From: Mycolicibacterium rhodesiae NBB3
GTDB lineage: Bacteria > Actinomycetota > Actinomycetes > Mycobacteriales > Mycobacteriaceae
Direction of reading: 5' to 3'
Length of the DNA: 64,000 bases
Assembly: GCF_000230895.2 (NCBI RefSeq)
Contig: NC_016604.1
Location: forward strand, 62,001-126,000
Shown: piece after piece, positions 51,030 to 59,956 of the stretch
Layout of the letters: the number at the start of each line of letters is the position of its first letter
Numbering within the stretch: the first letter of the stretch is position 1
Notes under the pieces: generated by a model
Told to the model about the DNA's origin: nothing
What the model saw: only the letters and a program-made list of their open reading frames with translations
Database searches by the model: none
Translations under genes and position numbers: made by a program

Positions 51030-52243
51030 GCGCGCTAGCCGATCTCCGCGTCGTGGAGATAAGCGACCAGTTCACGCCCGTGGCCGGGCGTGTGCTCGCC
51101 GAACTCGGAGCCGAAGTCATCGTCGTCGAACCGCCCCAGGGTTCCCCGCACCGTCTGCGCCCGCCGTTCGTCGATGAAGAGCCCGGCGTTGACCGCAGCC
51201 TGCGTTGGTGGAGTCAGAACGTCGGAAAGCGCAGCGTGGCCCTCGATCTCCAATCGGAGTCGGGCGTCGACACGCTGCGCCGCCTCATCGGAGGCGCCGA
51301 CATCTTGCTTGCCGGGGGCGATCGACTGGCCGGCGGCATCACTTACCGCGAGGCGGCCGCGGACCATCAGAGCCTGATATGGGTCTCGGTGACGCCGTTC
51401 GGACTGGGCAGCGTCCGGGCCGACGACCCCACCACCGACCTCACGGTGCTCGCCGGAGGCGGCCCCGTATGGAATTGCGGCTACGACGATCACTCCATTC
51501 CGCCGATGCGCGGCTCCGGCGACCAGGCCTCCAACATCGGCGGCATGTACGCCGCGATCGGCGCATTAATCGCTCTGTCGCATCGCGATCACACCGGTGT
51601 CGGTCAACTCGTCGATGTCAACGTGACGGCGGCTTGCAACGTGACCTGCGAGCAGACCACCTATCACTGGCTTGTAAACCAGGCGGTATGCGTGCGGCAG
51701 ACGGGACGCCACGCCTACCCCACGCCCAGCTCCGAGGTCCAAGTACGTTGTGCCGACGGACATTACGCGACCACCGGGGTGCTGCCCCGTAAGCCGGAGG
51801 AATTCACCCGGATGATCGCCTGGCTCACTGAGTTGGGGCTGACCGAGGAGCTGCCGGAGACTGTTTTCCTGGAGATGGCCGCCGCCAGGACCACCCCGGT
51901 GGATTTGGCCTCGATCGGTGAGGACGACGAAACGACGGCAATCATGAGCGCCGCCCGTGACGCCATCACATTGATCGCGTCACGTATGCCTGCCAAGGAG
52001 TTCTTCATTGCCAGCCAGCAACGGGGTTTCCCGGCGGGCGCCATTCTGCCTCCTGATGAGGCATTCGATGACGAGCACATGGTGGCGCGCGGCATGCACG
52101 TACCTGTCGAGCACTCCGAGCTCGACCGGACGGTCGTCTATCCCGGTGTGCCCTATGCGTTTTCAGCCAGTCCTACAGTAAGGCCGAGCCGTGCGCCGAT
52201 GCTCGGCGAGCACAACGCGCTTCTCGACGAGCTGGCACCTTGA
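51026..52243 (+). CDS. CaiB/BaiF (class III) CoA-transferase, second of a tandem pair
   Basis: About 405 residues. The core starts VVEISDQFTPVAGRVLAELGAEVIVVEPP and includes NVGKRSVALDL, WVSVTPFG, and GSGDQASNIGGM with the probable catalytic aspartate. The first standard start, GTG 51053, would cut off the first beta strand. The frame is open further up, and a CTG at 51026, which overlaps the stop of the upstream gene and follows GAGGTG, restores the family N-terminus (LSALADLRVVEIS). I therefore extend it to 51026, knowing that CTG is rare. The stop overlaps the TTG start of the VOC gene. Confidence 0.85.
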   Translation: MSALADLRVVEISDQFTPVAGRVLAELGAEVIVVEPPQGSPHRLRPPFVDEEPGVDRSLRWWSQNVGKRSVALDLQSESGVDTLRRLIGGADILLAGGDRLAGGITYREAAADHQSLIWVSVTPFGLGSVRADDPTTDLTVLAGGGPVWNCGYDDHSIPPMRGSGDQASNIGGMYAAIGALIALSHRDHTGVGQLVDVNVTAACNVTCEQTTYHWLVNQAVCVRQTGRHAYPTPSSEVQVRCADGHYATTGVLPRKPEEFTRMIAWLTELGLTEELPETVFLEMAAARTTPVDLASIGEDDETTAIMSAARDAITLIASRMPAKEFFIASQQRGFPAGAILPPDEAFDDEHMVARGMHVPVEHSELDRTVVYPGVPYAFSASPTVRPSRAPMLGEHNALLDELAP

Positions 52244-52686
52244 GCACCGAACACCGCCTCACCCATGTCGGGCTCTGCGTCACGGATATCGAGCGCTCGA
52301 CCGAGTTCTACTGTTCAGCGCTCGGATTCATCAAGATCGGCGAGATGCACGTCGATGACGAAGCGTCCGCACGACTGCTCGACGTCGAAGACCTGGTGCT
52401 CGATCTGGTTTACCTCGAGCGCGACGGATTCCGCCTGGAACTGCTGGCCTATCCGACACGCGGCACGACAACCGACGGCGCGCCACGCCCGATGAACGCT
52501 CTCGGCTTCACCCATCTGTCCTTCCGCGTGGACGACGCCGACGCTCTTGCCGCCGCCGTCGTCGAGCACGGCGGAGAACTGCTGCCCGATCGCACCGTCG
52601 AATTCGGCGGCGGCAATCGAGGGCTGATGCTCACCGATCCAGACGGAAACCTGCTCGAGCTCATCGAGCGGATACGCCGCAACTGA
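52240..52686 (+). CDS. VOC (glyoxalase/bleomycin resistance) family protein
   Basis: A 148-residue VOC-fold protein. The repeated beta-alpha-beta halves begin LTHVGLCVTDIERSTEFY and LGFTHLSFRVDDADAL, and the last metal-ligand block is LMLTDPDGNLLELIE. His in each half and the final glutamate are the usual metal ligands. It could be a lyase, epimerase or isomerase for CoA esters (methylmalonyl-CoA epimerase-like) or a ring-cleavage enzyme. TTG 52240 overlaps the TGA of the CoA-transferase (TTGA). Confidence 0.86.
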   Translation: MSTEHRLTHVGLCVTDIERSTEFYCSALGFIKIGEMHVDDEASARLLDVEDLVLDLVYLERDGFRLELLAYPTRGTTTDGAPRPMNALGFTHLSFRVDDADALAAAVVEHGGELLPDRTVEFGGGNRGLMLTDPDGNLLELIERIRRN

Positions 52687-52703
52687 GCAACTAGTCACAA
52701 TTC

Positions 52704-52716
52704 GTTCTGTTGTTCA
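52704..52716 (+). promoter_or_regulatory. Variant of the shared promoter box (GTTCTGTTGTTCA) before the fourth P450
   Basis: It differs by one base from the word that precedes the two paralogous P450 genes. Here it lies about ten bases upstream of the predicted -10 (TAGAGT, 52726-52731), which itself ends six bases before the GTG start, so in this promoter the box cannot be the -10. This makes a regulator-binding role more likely than a pure promoter role. Confidence 0.45.
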
Positions 52717-52737
52717 GTTGGGTGGTAGAGTCCGTCT

Positions 52738-53931
52738 GTGCCCGCGACCAGCGAGTTGATGTACTCACCGTTCTCCAAGGCCGTCTTCGACGACCCCTAT
52801 CCGGTCTACCGTCGGCTTCGCAACGAGGCGCCCGTGTATCGCGATCCCGAAGACCGCTGGTGGGTGCTGTCGCGGTTCGAAGACGTGGCCGGCGCGTTAC
52901 GGGACTGGGAAACGTACTCGTCCAAGCTCGGCCCGGCACCGGAGAATCCCGACGACGACGGCCGGAAGTATTCCGTCATATCGATGGACCCGCCGCGGCA
53001 CGACCGTATCCGCGGCGTACTCAAAGGTTTTTTCACTCCCCGCGCCGTCGCCTCGCTGGAGGGTGCCCTGCAGTCGGTCGTCGACCATCACCTCGGTCGG
53101 CTCAAACGCGGCACCACCGTCGACGCAATGGAAGCGTTCGCCTTCGCCGTCCCCACAGATGTGATCGGGGATCTACTCGGCGTGCCTCAGGCCGACCGCG
53201 AACAGTTGAGGGTGTGGTGGGAGGCATTCTTGACTCGGCACGAGGGCGAAGTCGCGATGCCGCAGAGTGCTATCGAGGCCAACCGCAACATCAGCGCTTA
53301 CATCGGCGATCTCATTGACAGGCGCCGGACCGACCCGGGCGACGATCTGATCAGCATCGTGCTGCAGGCCACCTTTCACGACCCCGAAATCGGCGACGAC
53401 CGCTCATTGACGCCTCACGAGGTGTTGATGTTCTGCAATCTGCTTTCTGCCGCGGGTTCTGAGACCACCCAGAAGCTCATCTCCAACGGTCTGGTCGCGT
53501 TACACGACCACCCCGATCAGTGGCAGCGAATCGTCAGCGATCACAGCGTGATTCCGGCAGCGGTCAACGAGGCCCTGCGATACGACACTCCCAGCCACTG
53601 GGTGGCCCGGACACTGACGCGTCCCGTCGAGCTACATGGTGTGACCATGGATGCCGGCGACTGGGTGCTGCTGCTGTTGGGCAGCGCCAACCGCGACGAG
53701 CGTCGATACGACGACCCCGACCGCTTCATCATCGAGCGGCCGCGCGGCACCGATGTCTACTTCGGCTGGGGCATCCACATCTGCCTCGGACAGTGGCTGG
53801 CTCGCCGCGAGGCGCAGATGGTCTTCGAATACGTCGCCAAGAACTTTCCCGACTACGCGATCGGCGCCCACGAGCGAGTGCTGACGGCGACGGTGCGCGG
53901 CTATACCAGCGTGGAGATGACGCTGCGCTGA
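52738..53931 (+). CDS. Cytochrome P450
   Basis: A 397-residue P450 with I-helix AGSETTQK, NEALRYD and heme loop FGWGIHICLGQWLARREA. The N-terminus (MYSPFSKAVFDDPYPVYRRLRNEAPVY) is regular. It is not closely related to the paralogous pair. GTG 52738 lies six bases after TAGAGT without Shine-Dalgarno, suggesting a leaderless mRNA. It is a single transcription unit between the CoA-transferase/VOC operon and a convergent crotonase gene. Substrate unknown. Confidence 0.94.
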   Translation: MPATSELMYSPFSKAVFDDPYPVYRRLRNEAPVYRDPEDRWWVLSRFEDVAGALRDWETYSSKLGPAPENPDDDGRKYSVISMDPPRHDRIRGVLKGFFTPRAVASLEGALQSVVDHHLGRLKRGTTVDAMEAFAFAVPTDVIGDLLGVPQADREQLRVWWEAFLTRHEGEVAMPQSAIEANRNISAYIGDLIDRRRTDPGDDLISIVLQATFHDPEIGDDRSLTPHEVLMFCNLLSAAGSETTQKLISNGLVALHDHPDQWQRIVSDHSVIPAAVNEALRYDTPSHWVARTLTRPVELHGVTMDAGDWVLLLLGSANRDERRYDDPDRFIIERPRGTDVYFGWGIHICLGQWLARREAQMVFEYVAKNFPDYAIGAHERVLTATVRGYTSVEMTLR

Positions 53932-53935
53932 TCGC

Positions 53936-54703
53936 TCAGTCGACCACCCATTGCGGCTCCCGCTTCTCGGCGAAGGCCTTCATGCCCTCGAGGTAATCGG
54001 GATGTGTCATCTGGTGCTGAAGTACATAGCGGTAGGCGACGTCGTGGGCGGCATGCAGTCCGACGTCGAGGCTTGTCCACATTCCCTTGATCGAGGCCTG
54101 CACGGTCGCCGGGCTCAACTTCGTGATCGCCAGCGCGATCTCGCGCGCGCGCTCCTGCAGACGATCGGCGGGTACCACCTCGTTGATCAACCCGATCTCG
54201 TATCCGCGCTGGGCGCTGATCCGCCCGTCCTTGGTCATGAGCGCCAATTGCATGACCATCGACAAGGGCATTCTGCGCAGCAGAACCGTCGGCTCCAACG
54301 CGAAGACATTGCCGACCATCAGATGGGTGTCGATGAGCTCGGCATGCTCGGCGGCGATGATCAGATCGGAATCGGCCACCTGGTGCAGCCCTCCCCCGAC
54401 CACCATTCCGTTGAGAGCGCAGATGACCGGCTTCCAGACGTTGTGATGCAGCCTCGAGCCCGGCACCTTGTTGCGGATACCCGATTGTGCGGTCGCTCGA
54501 ATGTCCTGGCCTGCGCTGAATGCGCGGTCACCTGCGCCTGTGATGATGGCGACGCGGATGTCGGCGTCGTCGCGCACCCGCGCCCACGCTTGTCCGAGCT
54601 CAGTGCGGGTCAGATCATCGGTGGCATTGAGCCGCTCCGGGCGGTTGATGGTGATGGTCGCGATGTGATCGCTGACGTCGAACAGGATCCTCTGGAAGTC
54701 CAC
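53936..54703 (-). CDS. Enoyl-CoA hydratase/isomerase (crotonase) family protein
   Basis: A 255-residue crotonase beginning DFQRILFDVSDHIATITINRPERLNA, with oxyanion-hole segments DRAFSAGQDI and GMVVGGGLHQVADSDLI. It has normal length and no N-terminal extension, unlike the crotonase at 37170-38081. GTG 54703 is used. The divergent region to the acyl-CoA synthetase (54704-54825) contains TATGCATA flanked by ACAC and GTGTGT, a loose dyad. Hydration, isomerisation or ring hydrolysis of a CoA ester is likely. Confidence 0.9.
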   Translation of the reverse strand: MDFQRILFDVSDHIATITINRPERLNATDDLTRTELGQAWARVRDDADIRVAIITGAGDRAFSAGQDIRATAQSGIRNKVPGSRLHHNVWKPVICALNGMVVGGGLHQVADSDLIIAAEHAELIDTHLMVGNVFALEPTVLLRRMPLSMVMQLALMTKDGRISAQRGYEIGLINEVVPADRLQERAREIALAITKLSPATVQASIKGMWTSLDVGLHAAHDVAYRYVLQHQMTHPDYLEGMKAFAEKREPQWVVD

Positions 54704-54825
54704 CGCTAACCCCAATCGAACTCGTGATGCAACACATATGCATATAGTGTGTAAGTGTCTCATACCGGCGGAGTGGGCCGTCCTCCGGTCGGGGCGGCGA
54801 TCCCAGGCGCAGATCGGGAGGTGTG

Positions 54826-56316
54826 ATGCCGGATCTTGCCGAACGCATCGAGGTGATCCTCGGCCTCGACCCGGACGCCGAAGCGATCGAGTTCGGCGGC
54901 GCGTGGACGACGTGGGGCACCCTGGCCACGGTCGCGCAAGGGGTGGCCGACAGCCTGCGCTCCGCCGGTCTGACCACGGGCGCACCGGTGGGTGTGGTGC
55001 TGCGCAACGACCCGGCGATGATCGCGGCGATGCTCGGAGTGCTGCTGGCCCGCTGCTGCATCGTCACACTCAACCCGTCACACGGCGATGAGGGTCTGGG
55101 CCAAGACATCCGTGACCTTCGCCTACCCGCGGTGGTGGCGTGCGGAGCCGACTGGGACAGGGCGGGCGTCATCGAGTCTGCCAAGGGCGCTCTGGGCATT
55201 CGCGTGTCCGTTACCGACCGCCCCGTCGAGGTTGTGGAGGGCCTCGAGTCGCCCGGCGACGGACCGTTCCGCGAATCACATCCAACGGTCGCGGTGGAGA
55301 TGCTCACCAGCGGAACAACGGGGCCGCCGAAACGGATTCCGCTGACGTACAGCGCGTTTGAGCGCACCATATCCGCGGCCGGAACTCACTACGGTTCCAG
55401 CGACGACACCGCTGCCCGGTTGCGGCGGGGCGTGATGATCGTGAGTTCGCCGCTGGTGCACATGTCGGGACTGTTCCGCACACTGCTCTACGTGTGTCAG
55501 GGCCGCCAGATCGCACTGTTGCCGCGGTTCACCGTCGCCGACTTCATCGATCTTGTCACCCGGCACCGACCGAAGGCCGTCAGTCTGGTTCCGACCGCGC
55601 TGGCGATGGTCCTGGAGGCTGGTGTCGACCCTGTCGTGTTCGAAAGCGTCAAGGTGGTGACATCGGGCACCGCACCGTTGTCGGTCAGTCTGCAGGAGAC
55701 GTTCGAAGACAAGTACGGCGTTGCCGTCCTGCCCTCCTATGGGGCGACCGAATTCGCGGGCGGCGTGGCGGGGTGGAATCTGACGCTGCACCGCGAATGG
55801 GCCCGGTCAAAGCGGGGCAGTGTGGGCCGTCCCCAACCCGGCCGGGAGATACGCATTGTGGCGGTGGACAACGGCCGCGAAGCCGCCGCAGGCGAGCAGG
55901 GGGTTATCGAAGTGCGCACTGAAGGCGGTGATTGGGTGCGAACGACCGACCTCGGGCGCCTCGACGGCGACGGATTCCTTTTCGTCGACGGACGGACCGA
56001 CGATGTGATCAACCGGGGCGGCTTCAAGGTCACGCCTGCCGATATCGTCGCAGCCCTTCGATCCCATCCCGCCGTGCGCGATGCCGGGGTGACGGGCCTG
56101 GCCGATGAGCGACTCGGAGCGGTTCCGGTGGCGGCCGTGGAGTGCGCGGACGGACAGCACACCACCACCGCGGAGTTGCTCGACTACCTCCGCGCTCGAC
56201 TGAGTCGCTACCAAGTTCCTGCCGATCTGAGGATCGTGGATGAACTGCCCCGGACCCCATCGATGAAGATCAGTCAGCCTGGCATTCGTGCCCTTTTCGA
56301 ACAAGCCGACACGTAG
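54826..56316 (+). CDS. Acyl-CoA synthetase (AMP-forming, FadD-like)
   Basis: A 496-residue adenylate-forming ligase. It shows the P-loop LTSGTTGPPKR (about 160), SYGATE, TTDLGRLDGDGFLFVDGR and the C-terminal catalytic lysine in RTPSMKISQPGIR. It would convert the pathway acid to its CoA thioester with ATP. ATG 54826 has GGGAGGTG just upstream (GTG 54823 is an alternative). It heads a five-gene operon: ligase, SMP-30, SDR, dehydratase-like, SDR, with overlapping starts and stops. Confidence 0.93.
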   Translation: MPDLAERIEVILGLDPDAEAIEFGGAWTTWGTLATVAQGVADSLRSAGLTTGAPVGVVLRNDPAMIAAMLGVLLARCCIVTLNPSHGDEGLGQDIRDLRLPAVVACGADWDRAGVIESAKGALGIRVSVTDRPVEVVEGLESPGDGPFRESHPTVAVEMLTSGTTGPPKRIPLTYSAFERTISAAGTHYGSSDDTAARLRRGVMIVSSPLVHMSGLFRTLLYVCQGRQIALLPRFTVADFIDLVTRHRPKAVSLVPTALAMVLEAGVDPVVFESVKVVTSGTAPLSVSLQETFEDKYGVAVLPSYGATEFAGGVAGWNLTLHREWARSKRGSVGRPQPGREIRIVAVDNGREAAAGEQGVIEVRTEGGDWVRTTDLGRLDGDGFLFVDGRTDDVINRGGFKVTPADIVAALRSHPAVRDAGVTGLADERLGAVPVAAVECADGQHTTTAELLDYLRARLSRYQVPADLRIVDELPRTPSMKISQPGIRALFEQADT

Positions 56317-57251
56317 TGACACTGCGCTGCGTGGCATCCGGGCTGGGCTTTCCAGAGGGGCCGACAGTGGACCAGGACGGCTCGGTCTTGGTCTCCGAGA
56401 TCGCCAATGGCCGGATCAGCAGAGTGCGCCCCGACGGCGCGGTCGAGACGTTCGCCGAGACCGGGGGTGGGCCCAACGGAATGGCCCGATTGCCCGACGG
56501 CCGGATCGTGGTGTGCCAGAACGGCGGTTCTCGGTTCGCTGTCAGACCGTGGCCGTTCGAGATCGACGGTTCCGTGCCACTGTTTCTGCCCGCAGGCGCT
56601 CCCGACGAACCGGTCACCCCACAACTGCAGATCGTCTCGGCCGAAGGCGAGATAGGTACTCTGACAACAACGTTCACGAGCATCAGCGGTGATGAACTCC
56701 CGTTGGCACGGCCCAGCGACATCTGCGTGGATGCCCAGGGCGGCTTCTATGTCACCGACGGCTTCTCGGTGCAGGGAAGACGCCGGAGCATGACCGGCGT
56801 TCTGTACGGGACGCCGGACGGACGACTCAGTGAGATCGTGTACCCACTCGAACTTCCCAACGGCGTGGCCCTGTCCCCCGATGGATCCACGCTGTACGTC
56901 GCCGAGACCAGGACGCGGCGGATCTGGGAGTTCGAGGTGCTCGGCCCGGGACGTCTCGGCGCGGCGCGCGGTCTTGCCACGGTGCCCAGCGGCGGACCGA
57001 TGAATTTCGGCGGCGCCGATGGACTTTGTGTCGCTGCCGACGGCACGATCATCGTCGCCACCGTCGGAACCGGCGGGGCGACGGCCTTTTCACCCGACGG
57101 ACAACTGCTCGGCGCGATTGTCGCCGATGACCCGATGACCACCAACGTCGCGCTCAGCCCCGACGGCCGTGCGCTGTTCATCACGCTGGCATCGTCGGGA
57201 CGTCTGGTGGTCGTGGACGATTGGAGAACCGCTCTTGCGCCCGTCCCGTGA
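56316..57251 (+). CDS. SMP-30/gluconolactonase-family lactonase
   Basis: A 311-residue six-bladed beta-propeller hydrolase. The metal-binding Glu is in LGFPEGPTVD, followed by GGGPNGMARLPDG, SDICVDAQGGFYVTD, LELPNGVALSPDGSTLYVAET and GADGLCVAADG, the standard propeller repeats. It would open a lactone made during ring breakdown. GTG 56316 overlaps the ligase stop (TAGTG). No signal peptide is visible, so it acts in the cytoplasm. Confidence 0.9.
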   Translation: MTLRCVASGLGFPEGPTVDQDGSVLVSEIANGRISRVRPDGAVETFAETGGGPNGMARLPDGRIVVCQNGGSRFAVRPWPFEIDGSVPLFLPAGAPDEPVTPQLQIVSAEGEIGTLTTTFTSISGDELPLARPSDICVDAQGGFYVTDGFSVQGRRRSMTGVLYGTPDGRLSEIVYPLELPNGVALSPDGSTLYVAETRTRRIWEFEVLGPGRLGAARGLATVPSGGPMNFGGADGLCVAADGTIIVATVGTGGATAFSPDGQLLGAIVADDPMTTNVALSPDGRALFITLASSGRLVVVDDWRTALAPVP

Positions 57252-58014
57252 CGCCGGACGTCTGGCCGGACGGGTCGCCCTCGTCACCGGCGCAGGCCAG
57301 GGCATCGGTCAGGGCATTGCCTACGCCCTGGCCGCCGAGGGCGCGTCGATCGCGGCGATAGACGTCCGGCCCGGCGGTTGCGAGGAAACGGTGGCCGAGT
57401 GCCGCCGCCGGGGAGTCGAGGCGATATCGGTGACCGCCGACGTAGGTAACCGTGCCGAGGTGGACGCAGCGGTGTCCGAGGTCGTGGCCCACTTTGGTTC
57501 GGTCGAGATCCTGGTGAACAACGCTCACGCGTTCGAATTAGGAATCTTCCTGGAGCACACCACCGATGAGCACATGGAGCGCTCTTGGCGCAGTGCCACG
57601 ATGGGCACGCTGTACTGCATGCAAGCCTGCCTACCCGTGATGCGTCAGCGCGGCGGCGGCAAGATCCTCAACATCGGATCCGGTTCGGCGCTGGACGGCG
57701 ACGCCGGGGCAGCGAGCTATGTGACCGCCAAGGAAGCCGTCCGCGCGCTGACACGCGTGGGCGCGCGCGAGTGGGGCCAATACGGCATCTATGTGAACAC
57801 GTTGTGCCCCTTCGCTCGCTCGCCGAGGTGGGACGATTTCGCCGCGGCACATCCGGGGCGGGTTGAGAAGCAGGCGGCCGCACTCCCCCTGCGTAGGGCA
57901 CCGGGCGACCCCGAACTCGACATCGGGCGCGCCGCGGTGTTCCTGCTCAGTGACGACGCCAGCTATGTCACAGGCCAAACCCTTTTCGTCGAGGGTGGGC
58001 GGATGCGGACGTGA
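57235..58014 (+). CDS. Short-chain dehydrogenase/reductase
   Basis: A 259-residue SDR with TGAGQGIGQGIAYALAAEGA, NNAHAFELG (the usual NNAG has become NNAH), SGSALDGDAGAASYVTAKEA with the Ser-Tyr-Lys set, and ASYVTGQTLFVEGG. TTG 57235 follows GGAGA at seven bases and gives normal length; the longer frame to 57169 reads through the SMP-30 gene. It overlaps the lactonase gene by 17 bases and the next gene by 4, so it is in the same operon. Confidence 0.89.
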   Translation: MRPSRDAGRLAGRVALVTGAGQGIGQGIAYALAAEGASIAAIDVRPGGCEETVAECRRRGVEAISVTADVGNRAEVDAAVSEVVAHFGSVEILVNNAHAFELGIFLEHTTDEHMERSWRSATMGTLYCMQACLPVMRQRGGGKILNIGSGSALDGDAGAASYVTAKEAVRALTRVGAREWGQYGIYVNTLCPFARSPRWDDFAAAHPGRVEKQAAALPLRRAPGDPELDIGRAAVFLLSDDASYVTGQTLFVEGGRMRT

Positions 58015-58490
58015 ACATGCCACCGGAAAGTCCCTTGGTATCGCCCACGATGCGCGAGCGATTGGGAAAGTGGACGCCGTGGGGACCACCGAGTCCCCCG
58101 ATCTCGGAATCCGACATTCGCCGTTGGGCGATCGCGTCCTACTGGAATTGCGTTCCGCCGCGGTTGTATTGGGATCGCGACTATGCGGCGAGCACACACT
58201 GGGGCGGCATCATCGCGCCACCGGATTTCAACCCGTTCGCCTGGCCGATATCGCGCCCGCACTCGACGGGCGATGGGCGGACCAGGCGACGTGTCAACGG
58301 CGGCGTGCAGATGCAGTTCGGCGTCCCGATGCGGCCCGGCGACCGAATCCAGGCGCGATCACGTATCGAGGGCTGGCAGCCCAAGTCGGGCCGCACCGGC
58401 GATCTGCTGCTGGTCGACTTCGCCCATGAGTGGCGCAACCAACGGGTTGAGACCGTTCGGATCACCGTACACACGATGGTCTACTCGTGA
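58011..58490 (+). CDS. FAS1/MaoC-like (hot-dog fold) dehydratase-domain protein, paralogue of the gene at 63779
   Basis: A 159-residue protein resembling the N-terminal dehydratase domain of FAS1-type MaoC proteins (PF13452): SESDIRRWAIASYW, RLYWDRDYAASTHWGGIIAPPDFNPFAWPI, RRRVNGGVQMQFGVPMRPGD. ChsH1 of the cholesterol igr operon belongs to this group and hydrates a steroid enoyl-CoA together with a partner. The start GTG 58011 overlaps the SDR stop, and the end overlaps the next SDR. The partial gene at 63779 shares the first half almost motif for motif. Confidence 0.86.
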   Translation: MNMPPESPLVSPTMRERLGKWTPWGPPSPPISESDIRRWAIASYWNCVPPRLYWDRDYAASTHWGGIIAPPDFNPFAWPISRPHSTGDGRTRRRVNGGVQMQFGVPMRPGDRIQARSRIEGWQPKSGRTGDLLLVDFAHEWRNQRVETVRITVHTMVYS

Positions 58491-59269
58491 CGGCGCTGCT
58501 CGCCGGCCGCGTGGTCATCGTTTCCGGAGTCGGCCCCGGCCTCGGACGTGATTTGGTACTGGCGTGCGCGCGAGAGGGCGCCAACGTGGTCCTCGTCGCA
58601 CGGGATGGCGACCGGCTGAGCAGGATCGAGCGCGAAGTCGGCGACCCGTCCAGAACCCACTGTGTGCCAATAGCTCCCGACGATCCTAATGAGCCGACGC
58701 GTATCGCCGCGGAAGCGCTCGACCGATTCGGTGCTATCGACGGACTGGTCAACAACGCCGCGACGATTCCGCCGCTGACCGATCTGGTCGACGCGCCAAC
58801 CTCAGACGTGACGGCGAGCCTCGACGCCAATTTCTATCCGGCGTTCCATCTCACACGGGCGGTCGCCCCCACCATGCGGAAGCAGCGCCGTGGATCGATT
58901 GTGATGATCAACTCTGCGGTCGTTCGACATCCCAAGCGGGAGTTCGGCGCGTACAACATCGCCAAACACGCGCTGCTGGGGTTGACCCGCTCGCTGGCTT
59001 TCGAACTGGGTCCGGACGGGATTCGGGTCAACACGTTGGCGCCCGGGAAGATCGGCGGTGCGCGGCTGACGGCCTACTTCGAGGTTCGCGCCAACGAGCG
59101 CGGCATGTCGCCGTCAGCGATCGAAGCTGAATACGCCAACAACATTGCGCTGCAGCGGATTCCGTCCTCGGCCGAGTATGCCGACGCTGCGGTCTTCTTG
59201 CTGTCCGATCTCTCGCGCTCGATTACCGGCCATCTACTGGATGCGAATGGCGGCGAGTATTTCGACTGA
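58487..59269 (+). CDS. Short-chain dehydrogenase/reductase
   Basis: A 260-residue SDR. The cofactor motif is VSGVGPGLGRDL instead of TGxxxGIG, the spacing being kept. NNAATIPPL, NSAVVRHPKREFGAYNIAKHA (Tyr-Lys pair) and SITGHLLDANGGEYFD follow. GTG 58487 overlaps the previous stop. It is the last gene of the ligase operon and its 3' end overlaps the convergent hydrolase gene by about 47 bases. Confidence 0.89.
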   Translation: MTALLAGRVVIVSGVGPGLGRDLVLACAREGANVVLVARDGDRLSRIEREVGDPSRTHCVPIAPDDPNEPTRIAAEALDRFGAIDGLVNNAATIPPLTDLVDAPTSDVTASLDANFYPAFHLTRAVAPTMRKQRRGSIVMINSAVVRHPKREFGAYNIAKHALLGLTRSLAFELGPDGIRVNTLAPGKIGGARLTAYFEVRANERGMSPSAIEAEYANNIALQRIPSSAEYADAAVFLLSDLSRSITGHLLDANGGEYFD

Positions 59270-59956
59270 TCTGAACAAGGGTGTTAGCGAGCGTCTCGGG
59301 GTCGGCGTAGAACGGCGAGTGACCGCCGTCCAGCTCGACCAGGTCTGCAGCGGGTAGTCGCCGTGCCATCGACCGGGTCCAGTGCGGAGCCACCACTCGG
59401 TCCTGGTTCATCACGATGACGGTGGTGGGGGTTGCGGGCCATCGCCGCAGCGGGCTCGGCTCGATGAAGGCGGTGATCGACTGCGCTCGCAGTTCCTCGA
59501 ACGCCCGGCGGGCTAAGTGTTCCGGGCAATCATGATAGAAGGCGCGGTGCACGGCCTCCCAACCGAAACCGATCTCGGTTCCGACCTTCGCGACCTGTGC
59601 GGAGAAGGGCAGGATGTCCGGATCCTCGGCGACGCAATCGGCGAATGCCTGCCCCGGTGTCGGGATGAGAGCCGACAGGAAGACCATCCGGCTGACGGTC
59701 CTGCACTCGGCGATGAGCGGTAGGCACAGCCCGGAGATCGAATGAGCCACAACGACGACGTCGGGATCATCAGGACCGATACAGCTGTCGATGGCCACCA
59801 CCGCGGTCTTCGCCCACGAACTCGCGTCGGCCCCGTCGTCGTCGATCGGTAGTCGGGGGCAACTACCGTGTGTCCATCAGTCTGCAGGTGCATTCGCACG
59901 AGATCCCAGCACCGGCCCCAGTGCATACCTCCGTGCAGCAGAGCGAAGGTCGTCAT
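59223..59956 (-). pseudogene. Alpha/beta hydrolase (esterase-like), broken by a single-base frameshift
   Basis: The N-terminal part from ATG 59956 reads TTFALLHGGMHWGRCWDLV and GHTVVAPDY, with the HGG oxyanion motif of plant-esterase-like alpha/beta hydrolases. After about 59850 the family sequence continues in another frame: VVVVAHSISGLCLPLIAE (nucleophile Ser), VIVMNQDRVVAPHW with the acid, and DGGHSPFYADPETLA with the catalytic His. Restoring one base near 59850-59853 gives APDLPIDDDGADASSW, a normal continuation. The gene starts one base from the DUF3237 stop, so it is the third gene of that operon. It may be inactive or may reflect a base-call error. Confidence 0.78.
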
